Shown: positions 9,837 to 19,158, counted from the first letter of the stretch. The stretch is DNA of 64,000 nt from Bacteroidia bacterium (GCA_030431525.1 JAUIJC010000012.1:46374-110373), one strand, 5' to 3'. The notes: generated by a model not told the origin, from the letters alone. Numbers and translations are program-made.

Positions 9837-9904
9837 GTACCAAGTATCAAGTAGAGAGTACCAAGCTATGAGCTGGACTTGATACTTGGTACTCTCTACT
9901 TGAT
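9836..9904. repeat. Inverted heptad array (AGTAnnn family)
   Basis: Left arm 9836-9865 consists of 7-base units such as AGTACCA and AGTATCA; right arm 9878-9904 repeats their reverse complement, with a perfect 20-base match between arms. It begins inside the stop codon of the preceding gene and ends 5 bases before the next ATG, so it is the complete intergenic region. Confidence 0.85.
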
Positions 9905-9909
9905 GCCTA

Positions 9910-11394
9910 ATGGGAATCATCCAACGCAAAGGATTTGTCACCACATTGGTTATCTACTTGGGCGTCGCCTTGGGATACATCAATGTGGTGATGCTTTTTC
10001 CAAAGTATTTTACGCCCGAGGATCTTGGGCTCCGTTCCACTTTGGTTGATTTCGCTACTTTGGTGAGTCAGTTAGCCATGTTTGGGTTTACTGGGGTCTT
10101 GCTGAAGTTTTTCCCTCATTTTCGGGATAAGGAAACGAAGGAGAGAAGTGCCTTTGTGTGGATTGGTCTCCTGATTCCTTTGTTGGCTTTTTCGGTTTTG
10201 GCTGTCTTGATATTTTTCTTTCAAGACCTCATCAAGGGAGAGTATATTGAGAAGGCTCCAGCCTTTGTAGAGTACTTCTACTTGGTTTTTCCTTTGATTC
10301 TGTTCATAACGTTCAACACCCTTTTGGATGCACATTGTCGGAATTTGATGCATACAGTCTATTCCAATTTCTTGAGGGAAGTAGTCTTGCGCATCAACTT
10401 CTTCTTGCTGATTGTGTTGGTAGCAGTGGATGTGCTGACCAAACATCAGTTTTGGTTGGGATTAGTGGCTACTTATGGATTGAATACTATGTTGCTTTTA
10501 GGGTTTGTGATGTGGAAGGAGCGGATGTTTGTCCGCCCCAACTTTTCTGTTGTAGGCCCAATGCTTAAGACGGATATCCTTTCCTTTGCTCTATTCACTC
10601 TTGTCAGCGGTACTGCAACAGTTCTTGTTTTCAAGATTGATTCCCTGATGATTTCAGGGATTGTGGACCTTGAGGGAAATGGGATATATACCATGGCCTT
10701 ATTTATTGCAACCTTGGTAGAGATTCCTCGCAGGGCTTTGATTCAGGTTGCATCTCCTATGCTTAGTGCGGCATTTCAGGAAGAGGATATGGATAAGGTA
10801 GAGGAGATTTATAAAAAAATGTCTATTAACCTGTTGCTGGCAGGTGGTTTTGTGATGGGGGGTATCTGCTTGAGCTTGGAAGATATTTATTCCTTGATAC
10901 CAAATGGGGAACGCTTCGCTTCTGGCTTTTGGGTGGCTGTGCTTATTAGCGGTGCCAAGTTGTTGGATATGCTTTTTAGCACCAACAATGAGTTGATTGT
11001 CTATTCAAAATACTATAAGTATAATCTTTATTTCCTATTGTTTTTAATGGTGTGTGCCATTGGCTCCAATTACCTGTTCATTTCAGCCCTAGGTATCACT
11101 GGTGCGGCAGGCGCAACATTGCTGTCCTTTCTGCTGTTCAACCTGGTAAAGTGGTATTTTATCAAGAATCGAATGGGGTTTTCCCCTTTTGGAAAATCAA
11201 CTATAAAGGCTTTTGCAGTGCTTGGCTTATCGGCAATTACGGCCTATTATCTACCTGCCCAAGGATTCCCTCTGTTAGATATCCTGATGAGATCTGTTGT
11301 TTTTACCCTGATTTTGGGTGTCCTAATCTATTTTGGAAATGTTTCTGAAGATGTCAATCAGCTTGTTTCCAAGTTTTTCAGGAAAAGTAAATAA
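9910..11394 (+). CDS. Polysaccharide flippase (Wzx-like, MOP superfamily)
   Basis: A 494-residue protein with about 14 hydrophobic segments and very short loops, typical of oligosaccharide flippases that move lipid-linked glycan units across the inner membrane. The start MGIIQRKGFVTTLVIYLGVALGYINV is the usual first helix of Bacteroidota flippases of this group. It closes the forward-strand glycan operon and faces a convergent glycosyltransferase gene ten bases away. Family membership is well supported by topology and N-terminus; the transported glycan is unknown. Confidence 0.8.
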   Translation: MGIIQRKGFVTTLVIYLGVALGYINVVMLFPKYFTPEDLGLRSTLVDFATLVSQLAMFGFTGVLLKFFPHFRDKETKERSAFVWIGLLIPLLAFSVLAVLIFFFQDLIKGEYIEKAPAFVEYFYLVFPLILFITFNTLLDAHCRNLMHTVYSNFLREVVLRINFFLLIVLVAVDVLTKHQFWLGLVATYGLNTMLLLGFVMWKERMFVRPNFSVVGPMLKTDILSFALFTLVSGTATVLVFKIDSLMISGIVDLEGNGIYTMALFIATLVEIPRRALIQVASPMLSAAFQEEDMDKVEEIYKKMSINLLLAGGFVMGGICLSLEDIYSLIPNGERFASGFWVAVLISGAKLLDMLFSTNNELIVYSKYYKYNLYFLLFLMVCAIGSNYLFISALGITGAAGATLLSFLLFNLVKWYFIKNRMGFSPFGKSTIKAFAVLGLSAITAYYLPAQGFPLLDILMRSVVFTLILGVLIYFGNVSEDVNQLVSKFFRKSK

Positions 11395-11418
11395 GGCTTT
11401 TGCGCTAGCAAAGCTTAT
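11391..11418. terminator. Short hairpin between convergent genes
   Basis: ATAAGGCTTTTGC pairs with GCAAAGCTTAT across a 4-base loop, with one bulge. It spans the stops of the flippase and the reverse-strand glycosyltransferase and could terminate both. No strong T run follows, so this is tentative. Confidence 0.35.
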
Positions 11419-12706
11419 CCAGGATCTCAGCTAATTTGCCTGTTAGCGTTTTTCGGTTGTACTCTTGGTACCGAGAGTTTTCTAGTTGAAGGTTTCCTTC
11501 TTTGAAATCAGCGTAGTAGCCCCTGAGTATTTTTTTCAAACCATCAAGATCTTCGAAGTTGACAACCTTTCCTGCTTCTGCTTTTTGAATGACTTTGGCA
11601 GCATCGCCATCAGTCGGGCCAACGCAAAGAATAGGGCGTTGTGCAGCGAGATACTCAAAGATTTTCCCTGTTAAAATTCCTTTTGCGTTCGGAGTATTGT
11701 TAATGGGCAAGTAGAGGATTGGTGCTTTTTGCTGTTCTGCGTGGATTTCAGAATGAGGAACATAAGGCACTTTTTCGCAGAACTTTTCCAGTCCATGGGC
11801 TTTTGCATCCTCAAAGACGGTCTGGTCGGCCTTGCCAATGAACTTCAATACCAAATCATTGGCTAAGCTTGGAATTTCATCCATCAATTCTTCAAGGGCC
11901 TTCCAGAAGATTTTATGATTTCGGTCCTTGTTGATCATTCCGATATGGACAATTCCAAAACACGGATCGGGTTTTTTTAGTGTCAATGGGAGATCCGTTT
12001 CGTCATAGCCGTTGTGCAAAACGGTGACGGGAGTTTGGGTTAAAGCTTCAAACTCCTCTTTCATTGTATTACCAATGACTAAAACTTCTGAGGAGCTGTC
12101 CAGTACTTCCTTTTCCAAGCGGTGATGTTTTCTATCCGCCCACTTACTAAGTTTTAGCTGGTCGTAGAAATCAATATTGGTCCAGGGATCTCTAAAATCA
12201 CTTACCCATGGAAGGTTGAGTCGTTTTTTGAGACCAAGCCCAATCATATGAGCACTATGTGGTGGGCCAGAGGTAAATATGGCTTCCACAGGATTATCCT
12301 TTAGGAATTGGGCTAGATACTTGACAGAGGGCTTGATCCAGAATTTCCGTGCGTCAGGAATGAAAAAATTTCCGCGTACCCAAACAGAAAAATCCTCTAT
12401 CAGATTTTTCTGTTTTTTTCCTTCTTGCTTTAGGAATCCTGGATTGATTTTTTCCTCTTGTTTTTGGCCAATAAGGCGTTTGTAAAGAGAGAATGGTTCC
12501 CAAATCGGTTGTCTGATTACTTTGACATCTTTAGGAATCTCTTTTTCGAGAGAAGGGTCATGAATGGGATACTCACCATTACTTACTGTATAAACTATTG
12601 GTTCCCAGCCGAAATCCCTTAGGTATTTGACGAATTTTAGGGTTCGCTGGACACCAGGGCCGCCAGCAGGAGGCCAATAGTAAGTAATGACAAGGACTTT
12701 TTTCAT
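11405..12706 (-). CDS. Glycosyltransferase, GT4-like
   Basis: GT-B glycosyltransferase of 433 residues. The N-terminus MKKVLVITYYWPPAGGPGVQR is the classic glycine-rich acceptor-domain loop of Bacteroidota GT4 enzymes. The central part has FTSGPPHSAHMIGLGLKKR and WVSDFRDPWTN, a motif common to this clade, and the C-terminal domain has ILTGKIFEYLAAQRPIL, which holds the catalytic E of the E-x7-E region. Encoded opposite to the main glycan operon, but surrounded by it and by wecB, so it most likely works on the same polymer. Confidence 0.8.
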   Translation of the reverse strand: MKKVLVITYYWPPAGGPGVQRTLKFVKYLRDFGWEPIVYTVSNGEYPIHDPSLEKEIPKDVKVIRQPIWEPFSLYKRLIGQKQEEKINPGFLKQEGKKQKNLIEDFSVWVRGNFFIPDARKFWIKPSVKYLAQFLKDNPVEAIFTSGPPHSAHMIGLGLKKRLNLPWVSDFRDPWTNIDFYDQLKLSKWADRKHHRLEKEVLDSSSEVLVIGNTMKEEFEALTQTPVTVLHNGYDETDLPLTLKKPDPCFGIVHIGMINKDRNHKIFWKALEELMDEIPSLANDLVLKFIGKADQTVFEDAKAHGLEKFCEKVPYVPHSEIHAEQQKAPILYLPINNTPNAKGILTGKIFEYLAAQRPILCVGPTDGDAAKVIQKAEAGKVVNFEDLDGLKKILRGYYADFKEGNLQLENSRYQEYNRKTLTGKLAEILDKLC

Positions 12707-12812
12707 GGGGTGAATTTATGAAAGAAAAGCCCAGTGTGAAAGCTTAGAGGATTAGATAGGGGCAGCTTAACCTTTGCAAGCCATGAGGTAGGTATTCAAC
12801 TTTAAGTAAAAC

Positions 12813-12845
12813 AAAAAGGGCCAGATTAGATCTGGCCCTTTTTGT
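12813..12845 (-). terminator. Rho-independent terminator after the DNRLRE gene
   Basis: AAAAAGGGCCAGA and TCTGGCCCTTTTT form a 13-bp stem with a short TTAGA-region loop. A/T runs on both sides would let it work in either direction; the only gene ending nearby is the reverse-strand DNRLRE gene at 12869. Confidence 0.85.
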
Positions 12846-12868
12846 TTGTTCCTAAGATAGGAGCGAAA

Positions 12869-14365
12869 CTATTTCCTAAGTACAACCTTTTGGGTTTTAG
12901 TTGATCCATCCTGATTTCGGAGGACTAACATATAGGTTCCAGAGGGAAGGATTGAAATGTCAATCTGAGAATCTGGCTTTTCAATCGTCAGAAGTTTTTC
13001 TCCATACAATGAAAGGACCTCGATTTGGCTTGTCTCATGATCACTTTCAGTGTTGATGATTCCGTGGCTAGGATTTGGATAGAGAACAAGTTCTTCTTCA
13101 GATACAAAATCGCTTGTTGAGGTAATCTTTCTGAATTCGTAACAAACTTCCAGCTTAGGCCTTAGTTCGGGAATAATATTGTTGCTAGAGGCAATTACTA
13201 GGGAACGATAAGGAGCATTAGTTTGCATCTCAATTTGAAACCCATGTCCATCAGCTGGATTATCAACCATGTCTTGTACCAATTGGACAACATCTAGGTT
13301 AAAGTTCTGGTTTGAACTGTCTGTCTTTGGTACAAAAACTTGATGCTCTTTACTGATATTGGGCTGGTTTTGCCAAGTCACGGAATCTTCATTCCATGCA
13401 GTGGAAATTTTAGAAACAATAAACGAATTGTCCCCTGAGTGCCCACCTTCATTAGAAGTACTGTCGTAAAAAAGACTCAAGGTTGCTTTAGAAATTGCAG
13501 CTCCTTCAGGAATACTGCTGAGGTCAAAGTCGATGAAGGCTTTTTCTGATCCTTGCGAACCCTCAAAAGTCCATTCGTAAACAAACAATGAAGGGTGATT
13601 TCCAAAATTTTTAGAGCTCTTGTCTGGATAGGATCCTGATGGGTCAACATACCATACAAAAGCATCTTTTCCCTCTAAAGAGTCTGGTTGTAGGGACAAG
13701 CAGCCTGATTCTGGAAGTTCATAGGTGAGCGTTAGGCTTGGCCTTAGTTCTGCATTAGGGTGGTTGCTCGAGGCAAGAACCAATGACCTATAAGGTTGGT
13801 TGGTTTGCATTTCAAGAATAAACCCATGGCTATTTTCCGGATCGTCTATCATGTCCTGCACTAGTTGAAGGACATCTAGGTCATAATCTTGGGTAGAAGA
13901 ACTTGCCTTGGGAATAAAGCTTTGGTTTTCACTGGTGAATTCAGGTTGGTTTTGCCAATTGACCAAGTCTTCATCCCAAGAGGATGTAATTCTGGAAATA
14001 GTGAAGGCATTATCTCCGGAGTGTCCACCCTCGCTTGTGTTAGGGTTGTGCTTGAGTTGTAGGCTAGCCTCTGTAATTATTACACCAGCTGGTATTTCAC
14101 CTAAATCAAAATCAATCAGAACTCTTTCCGAGCCTTTTGAGCCTTGAAAAGTCCATTCAAAGAGAAATAGGGAAGAGTGGTCGCCATAATTGTTTGTGCT
14201 TTTGTCTGGGTAAGAACCTGAGGGATCAACATACCATACAAATGCATCCTTACCTGTGTTCGCATCAGGTTGGATTTTCACTGTTTTGGTTTTTGGAGCC
14301 TCAGAAGAAATTCCAGTAACACCAAAAGAGAGTAAAAGGATGGGGACTAAAAATCTTTTAAACAT
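12869..14365 (-). CDS. Secreted double-DNRLRE protein with T9SS sorting tail
   Basis: Start is taken as the ATG at 14365, because the longer frame begins at a TTG and the signal peptide MFKRFLVPILLLSFGVTG starts here. Two copies of a domain of about 200 residues follow, each opening with GKDAFVWYVDPSGSYPDKS and containing GGHSGDNAF, WQNQP, VQDM and a closing ASSN-x5-ELRP; this is the DNRLRE (CBM96-like) architecture. The last 75 residues are a type A T9SS sorting domain (LYPNPSHGIIN ... GTYMLVLRNQDG ... KVVLRK). The product should be exported by Sec and then T9SS to the cell surface. DNRLRE domains bind polysaccharide in some enzymes, which fits a glycan locus, but no catalytic domain is present. 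Confidence 0.85.
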   Translation of the reverse strand: MFKRFLVPILLLSFGVTGISSEAPKTKTVKIQPDANTGKDAFVWYVDPSGSYPDKSTNNYGDHSSLFLFEWTFQGSKGSERVLIDFDLGEIPAGVIITEASLQLKHNPNTSEGGHSGDNAFTISRITSSWDEDLVNWQNQPEFTSENQSFIPKASSSTQDYDLDVLQLVQDMIDDPENSHGFILEMQTNQPYRSLVLASSNHPNAELRPSLTLTYELPESGCLSLQPDSLEGKDAFVWYVDPSGSYPDKSSKNFGNHPSLFVYEWTFEGSQGSEKAFIDFDLSSIPEGAAISKATLSLFYDSTSNEGGHSGDNSFIVSKISTAWNEDSVTWQNQPNISKEHQVFVPKTDSSNQNFNLDVVQLVQDMVDNPADGHGFQIEMQTNAPYRSLVIASSNNIIPELRPKLEVCYEFRKITSTSDFVSEEELVLYPNPSHGIINTESDHETSQIEVLSLYGEKLLTIEKPDSQIDISILPSGTYMLVLRNQDGSTKTQKVVLRK

Positions 14366-14395
14366 AAAAGCTAAAGTTTTATTAAATGAACTAAG

Positions 14396-14403
14396 CAAAG
14401 TTA
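14396..14403 (-). promoter_or_regulatory. -7 box of the DNRLRE gene
   Basis: Reads TAACTTTG on the reverse strand, matching TAnnTTTG, about 30 bases before the ATG at 14365. It supports that start over the upstream TTG, which would overlap the box. The -33 element is not evident. Confidence 0.5.
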
Positions 14404-14422
14404 AGATAACACCTGCTTTTTA

Positions 14423-15460
14423 TTAAAAGTGGGTGAAAATTTTTTGGGCAATCGAAATGGCAGCAGTGCCATCTCCGTAAATGTTTGGAGTATACTGTCC
14501 AGGTTCTTTTCTAATCGAAGGAGCCAATTGAGAAAGGTCATCAAAAATCAACTGGTTCCATCCATTTTCTAACGTTTCTACCCATTCAGTTTCCGATCGA
14601 ATTGTGACGCACTGTTTTTCGAGAATATAGGCTTCCTTTTGCATCCCTCCAGAGTCCGTGACAAGACATGAGCAGTTTGCTAATAATTCGATCGTATCAA
14701 AGTAGGACTGGGGGGTAAGGACCTCAATATTTTGAAAGTCTTCCATTGATATGCCAAAAGTGGCAAGGAGGTTTTTCGTTCTTGGATGCATTGGGAACTT
14801 AACAGGCGTACCTAATGCATTTAGTTGAGTGAGTATTTCTGTTATTCTTACCTTATCGTCAGTATTGTAAGGTCGGTGAATAGTAACCAAAATGTAAGGT
14901 GATGAGCTTTGGTTTTTAACCCTTTCTTTGGCGATTAATGCCATATCACACATTACATCCCCAGATTTATAGACATTTTCGGTGATGCCTTCATCCTCGA
15001 GATTTGCAACAGCATGATTTGTTGGAGCAAAAAGTAAGTTGGAAACATGGTCGGTTAGGACCCTGTTAAGTTCTTCAGGCATTTTTTTATTGAAGCTTCT
15101 TAGCCCTGCTTCAATGTGAATGACTGGAATATGCAGTTTTGACGCACAAAGTGCCCCTGCCAAAGTGGAATTGGTGTCACCATAGACTAAAACGGCATCT
15201 GGTTTCTCATCTAATAGGATCTTATCAATCTCCGCCATCATTTTGCCAGTTTGGACCCCATGGGTGGCACTGCCAACATTTAACTGATATTTCGGAGGAG
15301 TCATTTTGAGCTCATCGAAAAAAATTTGGCTCATTCGTTCATCGTAGTGCTGGCCCGTATGAATGGTGACAAGTTGAGCTTTGTCTTTCATTGCCAATTC
15401 GATAGGGGCATGTTTAATGAATTGAGGGCGAGCACCTATAATAGCCAAGATTTTCTTCAT
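14423..15460 (-). CDS. wecB: UDP-GlcNAc 2-epimerase (non-hydrolysing)
   Basis: Interconverts UDP-GlcNAc and UDP-ManNAc, a precursor of surface polysaccharides. The 345-residue protein starts KKILAIIGARPQFIKHAP and has HTGQHYDERMS, VYGDTNSTLAGA, HIEAGLRSF with MPEELNR, the TIHRPYN loop and TDSGGMQKEA, all diagnostic of WecB/MnaA. It is somewhat shorter than enterobacterial WecB. It ends 58 bases before the DNRLRE gene's start, on the same strand. Confidence 0.92.
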   Translation of the reverse strand: MKKILAIIGARPQFIKHAPIELAMKDKAQLVTIHTGQHYDERMSQIFFDELKMTPPKYQLNVGSATHGVQTGKMMAEIDKILLDEKPDAVLVYGDTNSTLAGALCASKLHIPVIHIEAGLRSFNKKMPEELNRVLTDHVSNLLFAPTNHAVANLEDEGITENVYKSGDVMCDMALIAKERVKNQSSSPYILVTIHRPYNTDDKVRITEILTQLNALGTPVKFPMHPRTKNLLATFGISMEDFQNIEVLTPQSYFDTIELLANCSCLVTDSGGMQKEAYILEKQCVTIRSETEWVETLENGWNQLIFDDLSQLAPSIRKEPGQYTPNIYGDGTAAISIAQKIFTHF

Positions 15461-15644
15461 TACTATTTGAGTATTTTTGGGTAGTGGACAATATTAGTAA
15501 AAGCCTTTGAATCCACGCAATTTTTGGCAAAATTCGCAGTCTAATTGCCAAAGGAATCGCCGAGGCAGTTTTTGGGCGACGTGTGGAGGCAGCTTGTGGG
15601 GGAGAGATGTCCATTTCAGATAGACTTCGAAGAAGAAAAACCAT

Positions 15645-16625
15645 ATGAAGAAGATAGCCGTTTTGACTTCTGGAGGTGACGCTCCAGGAATGAATGCCTG
15701 TGTACGTGCCGTGGTTCGAGCTGGTATCCACTATGGCATGGAGGTGATGGGAGTAGTGAAGGGTTATGACGGTATGATCAATGGGTCATTCACTCCAATG
15801 ACTCGTCGTTCTGTCAGCAACATCATTCAAAAGGGTGGTACGATTTTGAAGTCCGCTCGTAGTGACGAGTTCCGTACTGTAGAAGGCCGCGCCAAGGCTT
15901 TCAAGCAGTTGAAGGAAAACGGTATTGAGGGATTGATTACTGTAGGTGGTAACGGTACGTTCACTGGTGCTAAGCTTTTCTATGAGGAGCATGGCTTCCC
16001 TGTGATTGGTGTTCCTGGAACCATCGACAACGACCTGTTCGGTTCTGACTTCACTATTGGATACGATACTGCTGTTAATACTGCGCTTGACGCCATCGAC
16101 AAAATCCGTGACACTGCAGATGCACACGAGCGTGTGTTCTTTGTTGAGGTGATGGGTCGTGACACAGGTTATATCGCTGTTCGTTCTGCCATCGGTGGTG
16201 GTGCTGAAATGGCGATCATCCCTGAGAAGTTGACGACAGCCGATGAGGTTATCGCCAAATTGGGTCAAGGTGCTGCTGCTACTCGTGGTTCACACCTTAT
16301 CGTCGTTGCCGAGGGCCAAAAGCCTGGTAACGCTCACGAATTGGCTCAGCAAGTAAAAGACGCTATTCCTGATTTGGACACCAAGGTTTCTACTTTGGGT
16401 CACATTCAGCGTGGTGGTGCTCCAACTGCTGCTGACCGTGTGTTGGCCAGCCGTTTGGGTGTAGGCGCTGTTGAGGGATTGCGTAATGGCTTGTCAGCAA
16501 AAATGGCTGGTGTGATCAACCACGAGTTGGTTTACACTACTTTGGATGACGCTATTAACAAGCGCAAGCCTGTGAACCCTGAGTTGGTTCGCATGATTGA
16601 GATTTTGAACGGAAGGATTTATTAA
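15645..16625 (+). CDS. pfkA: 6-phosphofructokinase, ATP-dependent
   Basis: Phosphorylates fructose 6-phosphate in glycolysis. The 326 residues match bacterial PfkA throughout: TSGGDAPGMNA at the N-terminus, GGNGTF at the nucleotide site (Gly at the position that is Asp in PPi-dependent enzymes), the catalytic PGTIDNDL, and MGRDTGY. Codon choice is visibly more uniform than in the neighbours (CGT, GGT, GCT rich), as expected for a highly expressed gene. It is a single gene, closed by a strong terminator. Confidence 0.96.
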   Translation: MKKIAVLTSGGDAPGMNACVRAVVRAGIHYGMEVMGVVKGYDGMINGSFTPMTRRSVSNIIQKGGTILKSARSDEFRTVEGRAKAFKQLKENGIEGLITVGGNGTFTGAKLFYEEHGFPVIGVPGTIDNDLFGSDFTIGYDTAVNTALDAIDKIRDTADAHERVFFVEVMGRDTGYIAVRSAIGGGAEMAIIPEKLTTADEVIAKLGQGAAATRGSHLIVVAEGQKPGNAHELAQQVKDAIPDLDTKVSTLGHIQRGGAPTAADRVLASRLGVGAVEGLRNGLSAKMAGVINHELVYTTLDDAINKRKPVNPELVRMIEILNGRIY

Positions 16626-16638
16626 TCTTCCTTTATCA

Positions 16639-16707
16639 TAGCACTGGCATAAAAAAACACCTGACAGGTTTTCGAAACCTGTCAGGTGTTTTTTTATGCC
16701 AGTGCTA
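16639..16707. terminator. 33-bp perfect inverted repeat terminator
   Basis: Arms 16639-16671 and 16675-16707 are exact reverse complements over 33 bases, with a 3-base TCG loop. The core CCTGACAGG/CCTGTCAGG is followed by a 7-base T run inside the arm, so it can terminate both pfkA and the convergent M1 peptidase gene. The same core recurs in the terminator at 38220. The stop codon of the M1 gene lies in the right arm. Confidence 0.95.
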
Positions 16708-18357
16708 TTTCAAGTAAACCACTCCAATTTTCACCTCCATAAAAAATCCATCTTCAACCTTAAAATCATAGGGATTAGTCAAGGTGACCTTGATTTCTTG
16801 GGGTGTGGTCATTGGACGAAGTGATATGCTTTCCTCACTACCTAAAAATACTTTAATGGGCATCCGAAAGCTTTTGACCTCAGTGTCCCATGAATAGTAG
16901 AGTGTAGTGATTCCATTTTTTACTACAAACTGAGCTTTCAGAACAGGGAGCTTTGCCTGTTTAACATACTGTGCGAAAAACCAAGAATAGTCTTGGTTCA
17001 TATGCCGATTGAAATGAGTGACCAGTTTTTCATAGTTAATGGATTGATGTCTGTAGTCAAGGCATAAGGATTTGATCCAACCAAACCAGAGGCTGTCATT
17101 GTCTACCACATTTCTCAGCGTATGGAGCATTAAGGTGCCTTTGGCATACATGTCTGGATCACCCTCGCGAGCTACTCCTGAAGGCCCCTGAATGGGCGAT
17201 TGGTTATTGACCTTTTGGCGTTCCCCAAAGAGGTATTCTTCAGCTTTTTCTCTTCCGAAGTGATATTCCACATACAAGGCCTCATCATAGCTGGCAAAGG
17301 CTTCCTGAATCCAGAGGTCTGCCAAATCATCTGCCGAAAGGCTGTTTCCAAACCATTCGTGGGCGCCCTCGTGGATGATGATGAAATCAAAGTCTAAACC
17401 TTGCTTTGAGCTTGCTCGACCCAAATAGCCATCCTGAAATTCATTGCCATAAGCGATGGCGCTCTGGTGTTCCATGCCCAAATAGGGAGCCTCCACCATT
17501 TTAAACCCATCTTCAGGGAATGGATAAGGCCCAAAGTAATGCTCGAAGGCCTCAAGCATTAGTTGCGTTTGCTTGAATTGCTCTTTGGCGGATTCCAAGT
17601 GCTCAGGAAGCACGTAATAGTCCAAGCTTAAATCTCCCAGCGAATCATTAAAGTGTGTGAAATTACCCAGATAAAAAGTGGCGTTGTAGGCATTGATGGG
17701 GTTTTGGACGAACCATTCCCAAGAGGTTCGATCCTCAGATAATGCTGTTTCTTTTCTGAGCCTGCCATTGGAGATGGCTTTCAGGCTTGACGGGGCCGTA
17801 AGCGTGATGCTCATGGAATCTGGTTCGTCCGAAGGATGGTCCTTGCAGGGCCACCAAAGGCTGGCGCCCATTCCTTGGCAGGCGACTCCCGCCAAAGGGT
17901 TGTTCCATTGATCATGACTCCAAACAAAACCGCCATCCCATGGCGCCATTTTGGCCTCAATGGGTTTTCCGTGGAAATGAACGGTAACGCTGTATTGTTT
18001 CGCTGTGCGGAGCTTTTTGGGTAGGCTGAGGAAGATGGCGTTTTCCTCTCGTTGGTAACTGATGGCTCGGCCTTTTTGGTCAAAAATGCTGTCCACCTCC
18101 ATATTGGCGTATAGGTCCAGTTGGATCATCTCGGCTTTTTCCTTTGCCAAAAAATGGATGGTGTTTTTGCCTGTTATACTTTTTGTTTCAGGAAAAAGAT
18201 CAACCGCCAAATCATAGTAAAAGACGTCAAAACAGGTGCGCTCGGGTGAGAGCTGACCACGCAGGCTGTCCTTGCGTGTGATGGGTTTTTCTTCCTCAAA
18301 GAGCTGGGCGAAGGAGAGGCTTGGAATCAAACAGAGGAGAAAAATCAGGCGGTTCAT
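16705..18357 (-). CDS. Secreted M1-family zinc metallopeptidase
   Basis: Aminopeptidase-like M1 peptidase. The start is the ATG at 18357, where a signal peptide MNRLIFLLCLIPSLSFAQ begins; the longer frame starts inside a palindromic repeat. The zinc site is HEGAHEWFG with the third ligand in WIQEAFASYDEA, about 18 residues on. The substrate-recognition loop GMEH replaces the usual GAMEN-type motif at about residue 250. At 550 residues it lacks the large C-terminal helical domain of classical aminopeptidase N. Probably periplasmic or surface exposed, in peptide scavenging. Confidence 0.88.
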   Translation of the reverse strand: MNRLIFLLCLIPSLSFAQLFEEEKPITRKDSLRGQLSPERTCFDVFYYDLAVDLFPETKSITGKNTIHFLAKEKAEMIQLDLYANMEVDSIFDQKGRAISYQREENAIFLSLPKKLRTAKQYSVTVHFHGKPIEAKMAPWDGGFVWSHDQWNNPLAGVACQGMGASLWWPCKDHPSDEPDSMSITLTAPSSLKAISNGRLRKETALSEDRTSWEWFVQNPINAYNATFYLGNFTHFNDSLGDLSLDYYVLPEHLESAKEQFKQTQLMLEAFEHYFGPYPFPEDGFKMVEAPYLGMEHQSAIAYGNEFQDGYLGRASSKQGLDFDFIIIHEGAHEWFGNSLSADDLADLWIQEAFASYDEALYVEYHFGREKAEEYLFGERQKVNNQSPIQGPSGVAREGDPDMYAKGTLMLHTLRNVVDNDSLWFGWIKSLCLDYRHQSINYEKLVTHFNRHMNQDYSWFFAQYVKQAKLPVLKAQFVVKNGITTLYYSWDTEVKSFRMPIKVFLGSEESISLRPMTTPQEIKVTLTNPYDFKVEDGFFMEVKIGVVYLK

Positions 18358-18384
18358 CGTCCAAGATTTAAGTGGCGTCACGTA

Positions 18385-18407
18385 GAGACAGGGCATTGCC
18401 CTGTCTC
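18385..18407. repeat. Short perfect palindrome (GAGACAGGGCA type)
   Basis: GAGACAGGGCA, one T, then its exact reverse complement. It sits in the short gap between the PAP2 phosphatase gene and the M1 peptidase gene. Confidence 0.75.
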
Positions 18408-18421
18408 CAACACAATGAGGT

Positions 18422-18979
18422 TCACCTCAAAAACAACAGCTTATCCTCCATGTTCAAAAATCCTTTGGCGACAATCCAGCCCATCAAGGAACCTGTTAGC
18501 GCACCAGTGAACACATCCAATGGGTAATGCACGCCAAGGTAAATTCGGCTGTAGGAAACCATCATGGCCCAAGGCAAGAGCAACCAGACAAAAAAGGTGT
18601 CTTTCCTGAAAACGTAGATCAGGAAAACGGCAAGGGCAAAAGTGGTGGAGGCGTGTGAGGAGAAGAATCCGTATTTCCCGCCACAATGGTTGACGGTGTG
18701 GATAACTTCCGTCCAGCGCGGGTCGTGACAGGGACGCAGTCGCTCGATCCACGGTTTGAAAATGCCAGAAGCAATGTAGTCACTGAGGCCTACGGCGATG
18801 GCCAAGGCGAACGAAACTGTAATCGCGCGTTTGGGTTTGACGCCAATCAAAATGCCAAGGATAAGGGCGTATAAGGGGAACCAAGTTTCTTTGGCGGTGA
18901 TGGTCACCATGGCCTTGTCCCAGCCATCCGAATGGAAACTATTCAGGTAGAGAAAAAACTGTTCGTCGAGTTCAAACAT
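18422..18979 (-). CDS. PAP2-family membrane phosphatase
   Basis: Lipid phosphatase of the PAP2 superfamily, with about five transmembrane segments. The three motifs are KPWIERLRP (KX6RP), GFFSSHAS (the PSGH motif, with S in place of P and HAS ending) and SRIYLGVHYPLD (SRX5HX3D). I take ATG 18979 as start because the upstream part of the frame is repeat DNA. Candidates for its role are undecaprenyl pyrophosphate recycling or lipid A dephosphorylation; sequence alone does not decide. Confidence 0.88.
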   Translation of the reverse strand: MFELDEQFFLYLNSFHSDGWDKAMVTITAKETWFPLYALILGILIGVKPKRAITVSFALAIAVGLSDYIASGIFKPWIERLRPCHDPRWTEVIHTVNHCGGKYGFFSSHASTTFALAVFLIYVFRKDTFFVWLLLPWAMMVSYSRIYLGVHYPLDVFTGALTGSLMGWIVAKGFLNMEDKLLFLR

Positions 18980-18980
18980 A

Positions 18981-19021
18981 GAAGTGTCAAGTAGAGAGTA
19001 CCAAGTCCTGTTTTGGTACAT
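18981..19021. repeat. Partial heptad array (AGTAnnn family)
   Basis: Contains AAGTAGAGAGTACCAAGT, the same 7-base units as the array at 9836-9904, followed by TTTTGGTACA as a short inverse arm. It lies just upstream of the PAP2 start. Confidence 0.6.
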
Positions 19022-19103
19022 GAGCTGTTCCGTAACGTAGTGGCCTTGTGCCCTACGTCTTCAAAAAGACTCCATCTGGCGCAGGCGTCCGCCTGTGTCA
19101 TTC

Positions 19104-19151
19104 AAAAAAAGCCAGTATCAAGTAACAAATCATGCTACTCGATACTGGCTT
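19104..19151 (-). terminator. hemF terminator built from heptad repeats
   Basis: On the reverse strand AAGCCAGTATC pairs with GATACTGGCTT and is followed by a 7-base T run. The hairpin arms contain the AGTATCA-type heptads, so here the repeat family appears to serve as a transcription terminator. Confidence 0.7.
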
Positions 19152-19158
19152 CAATCAA

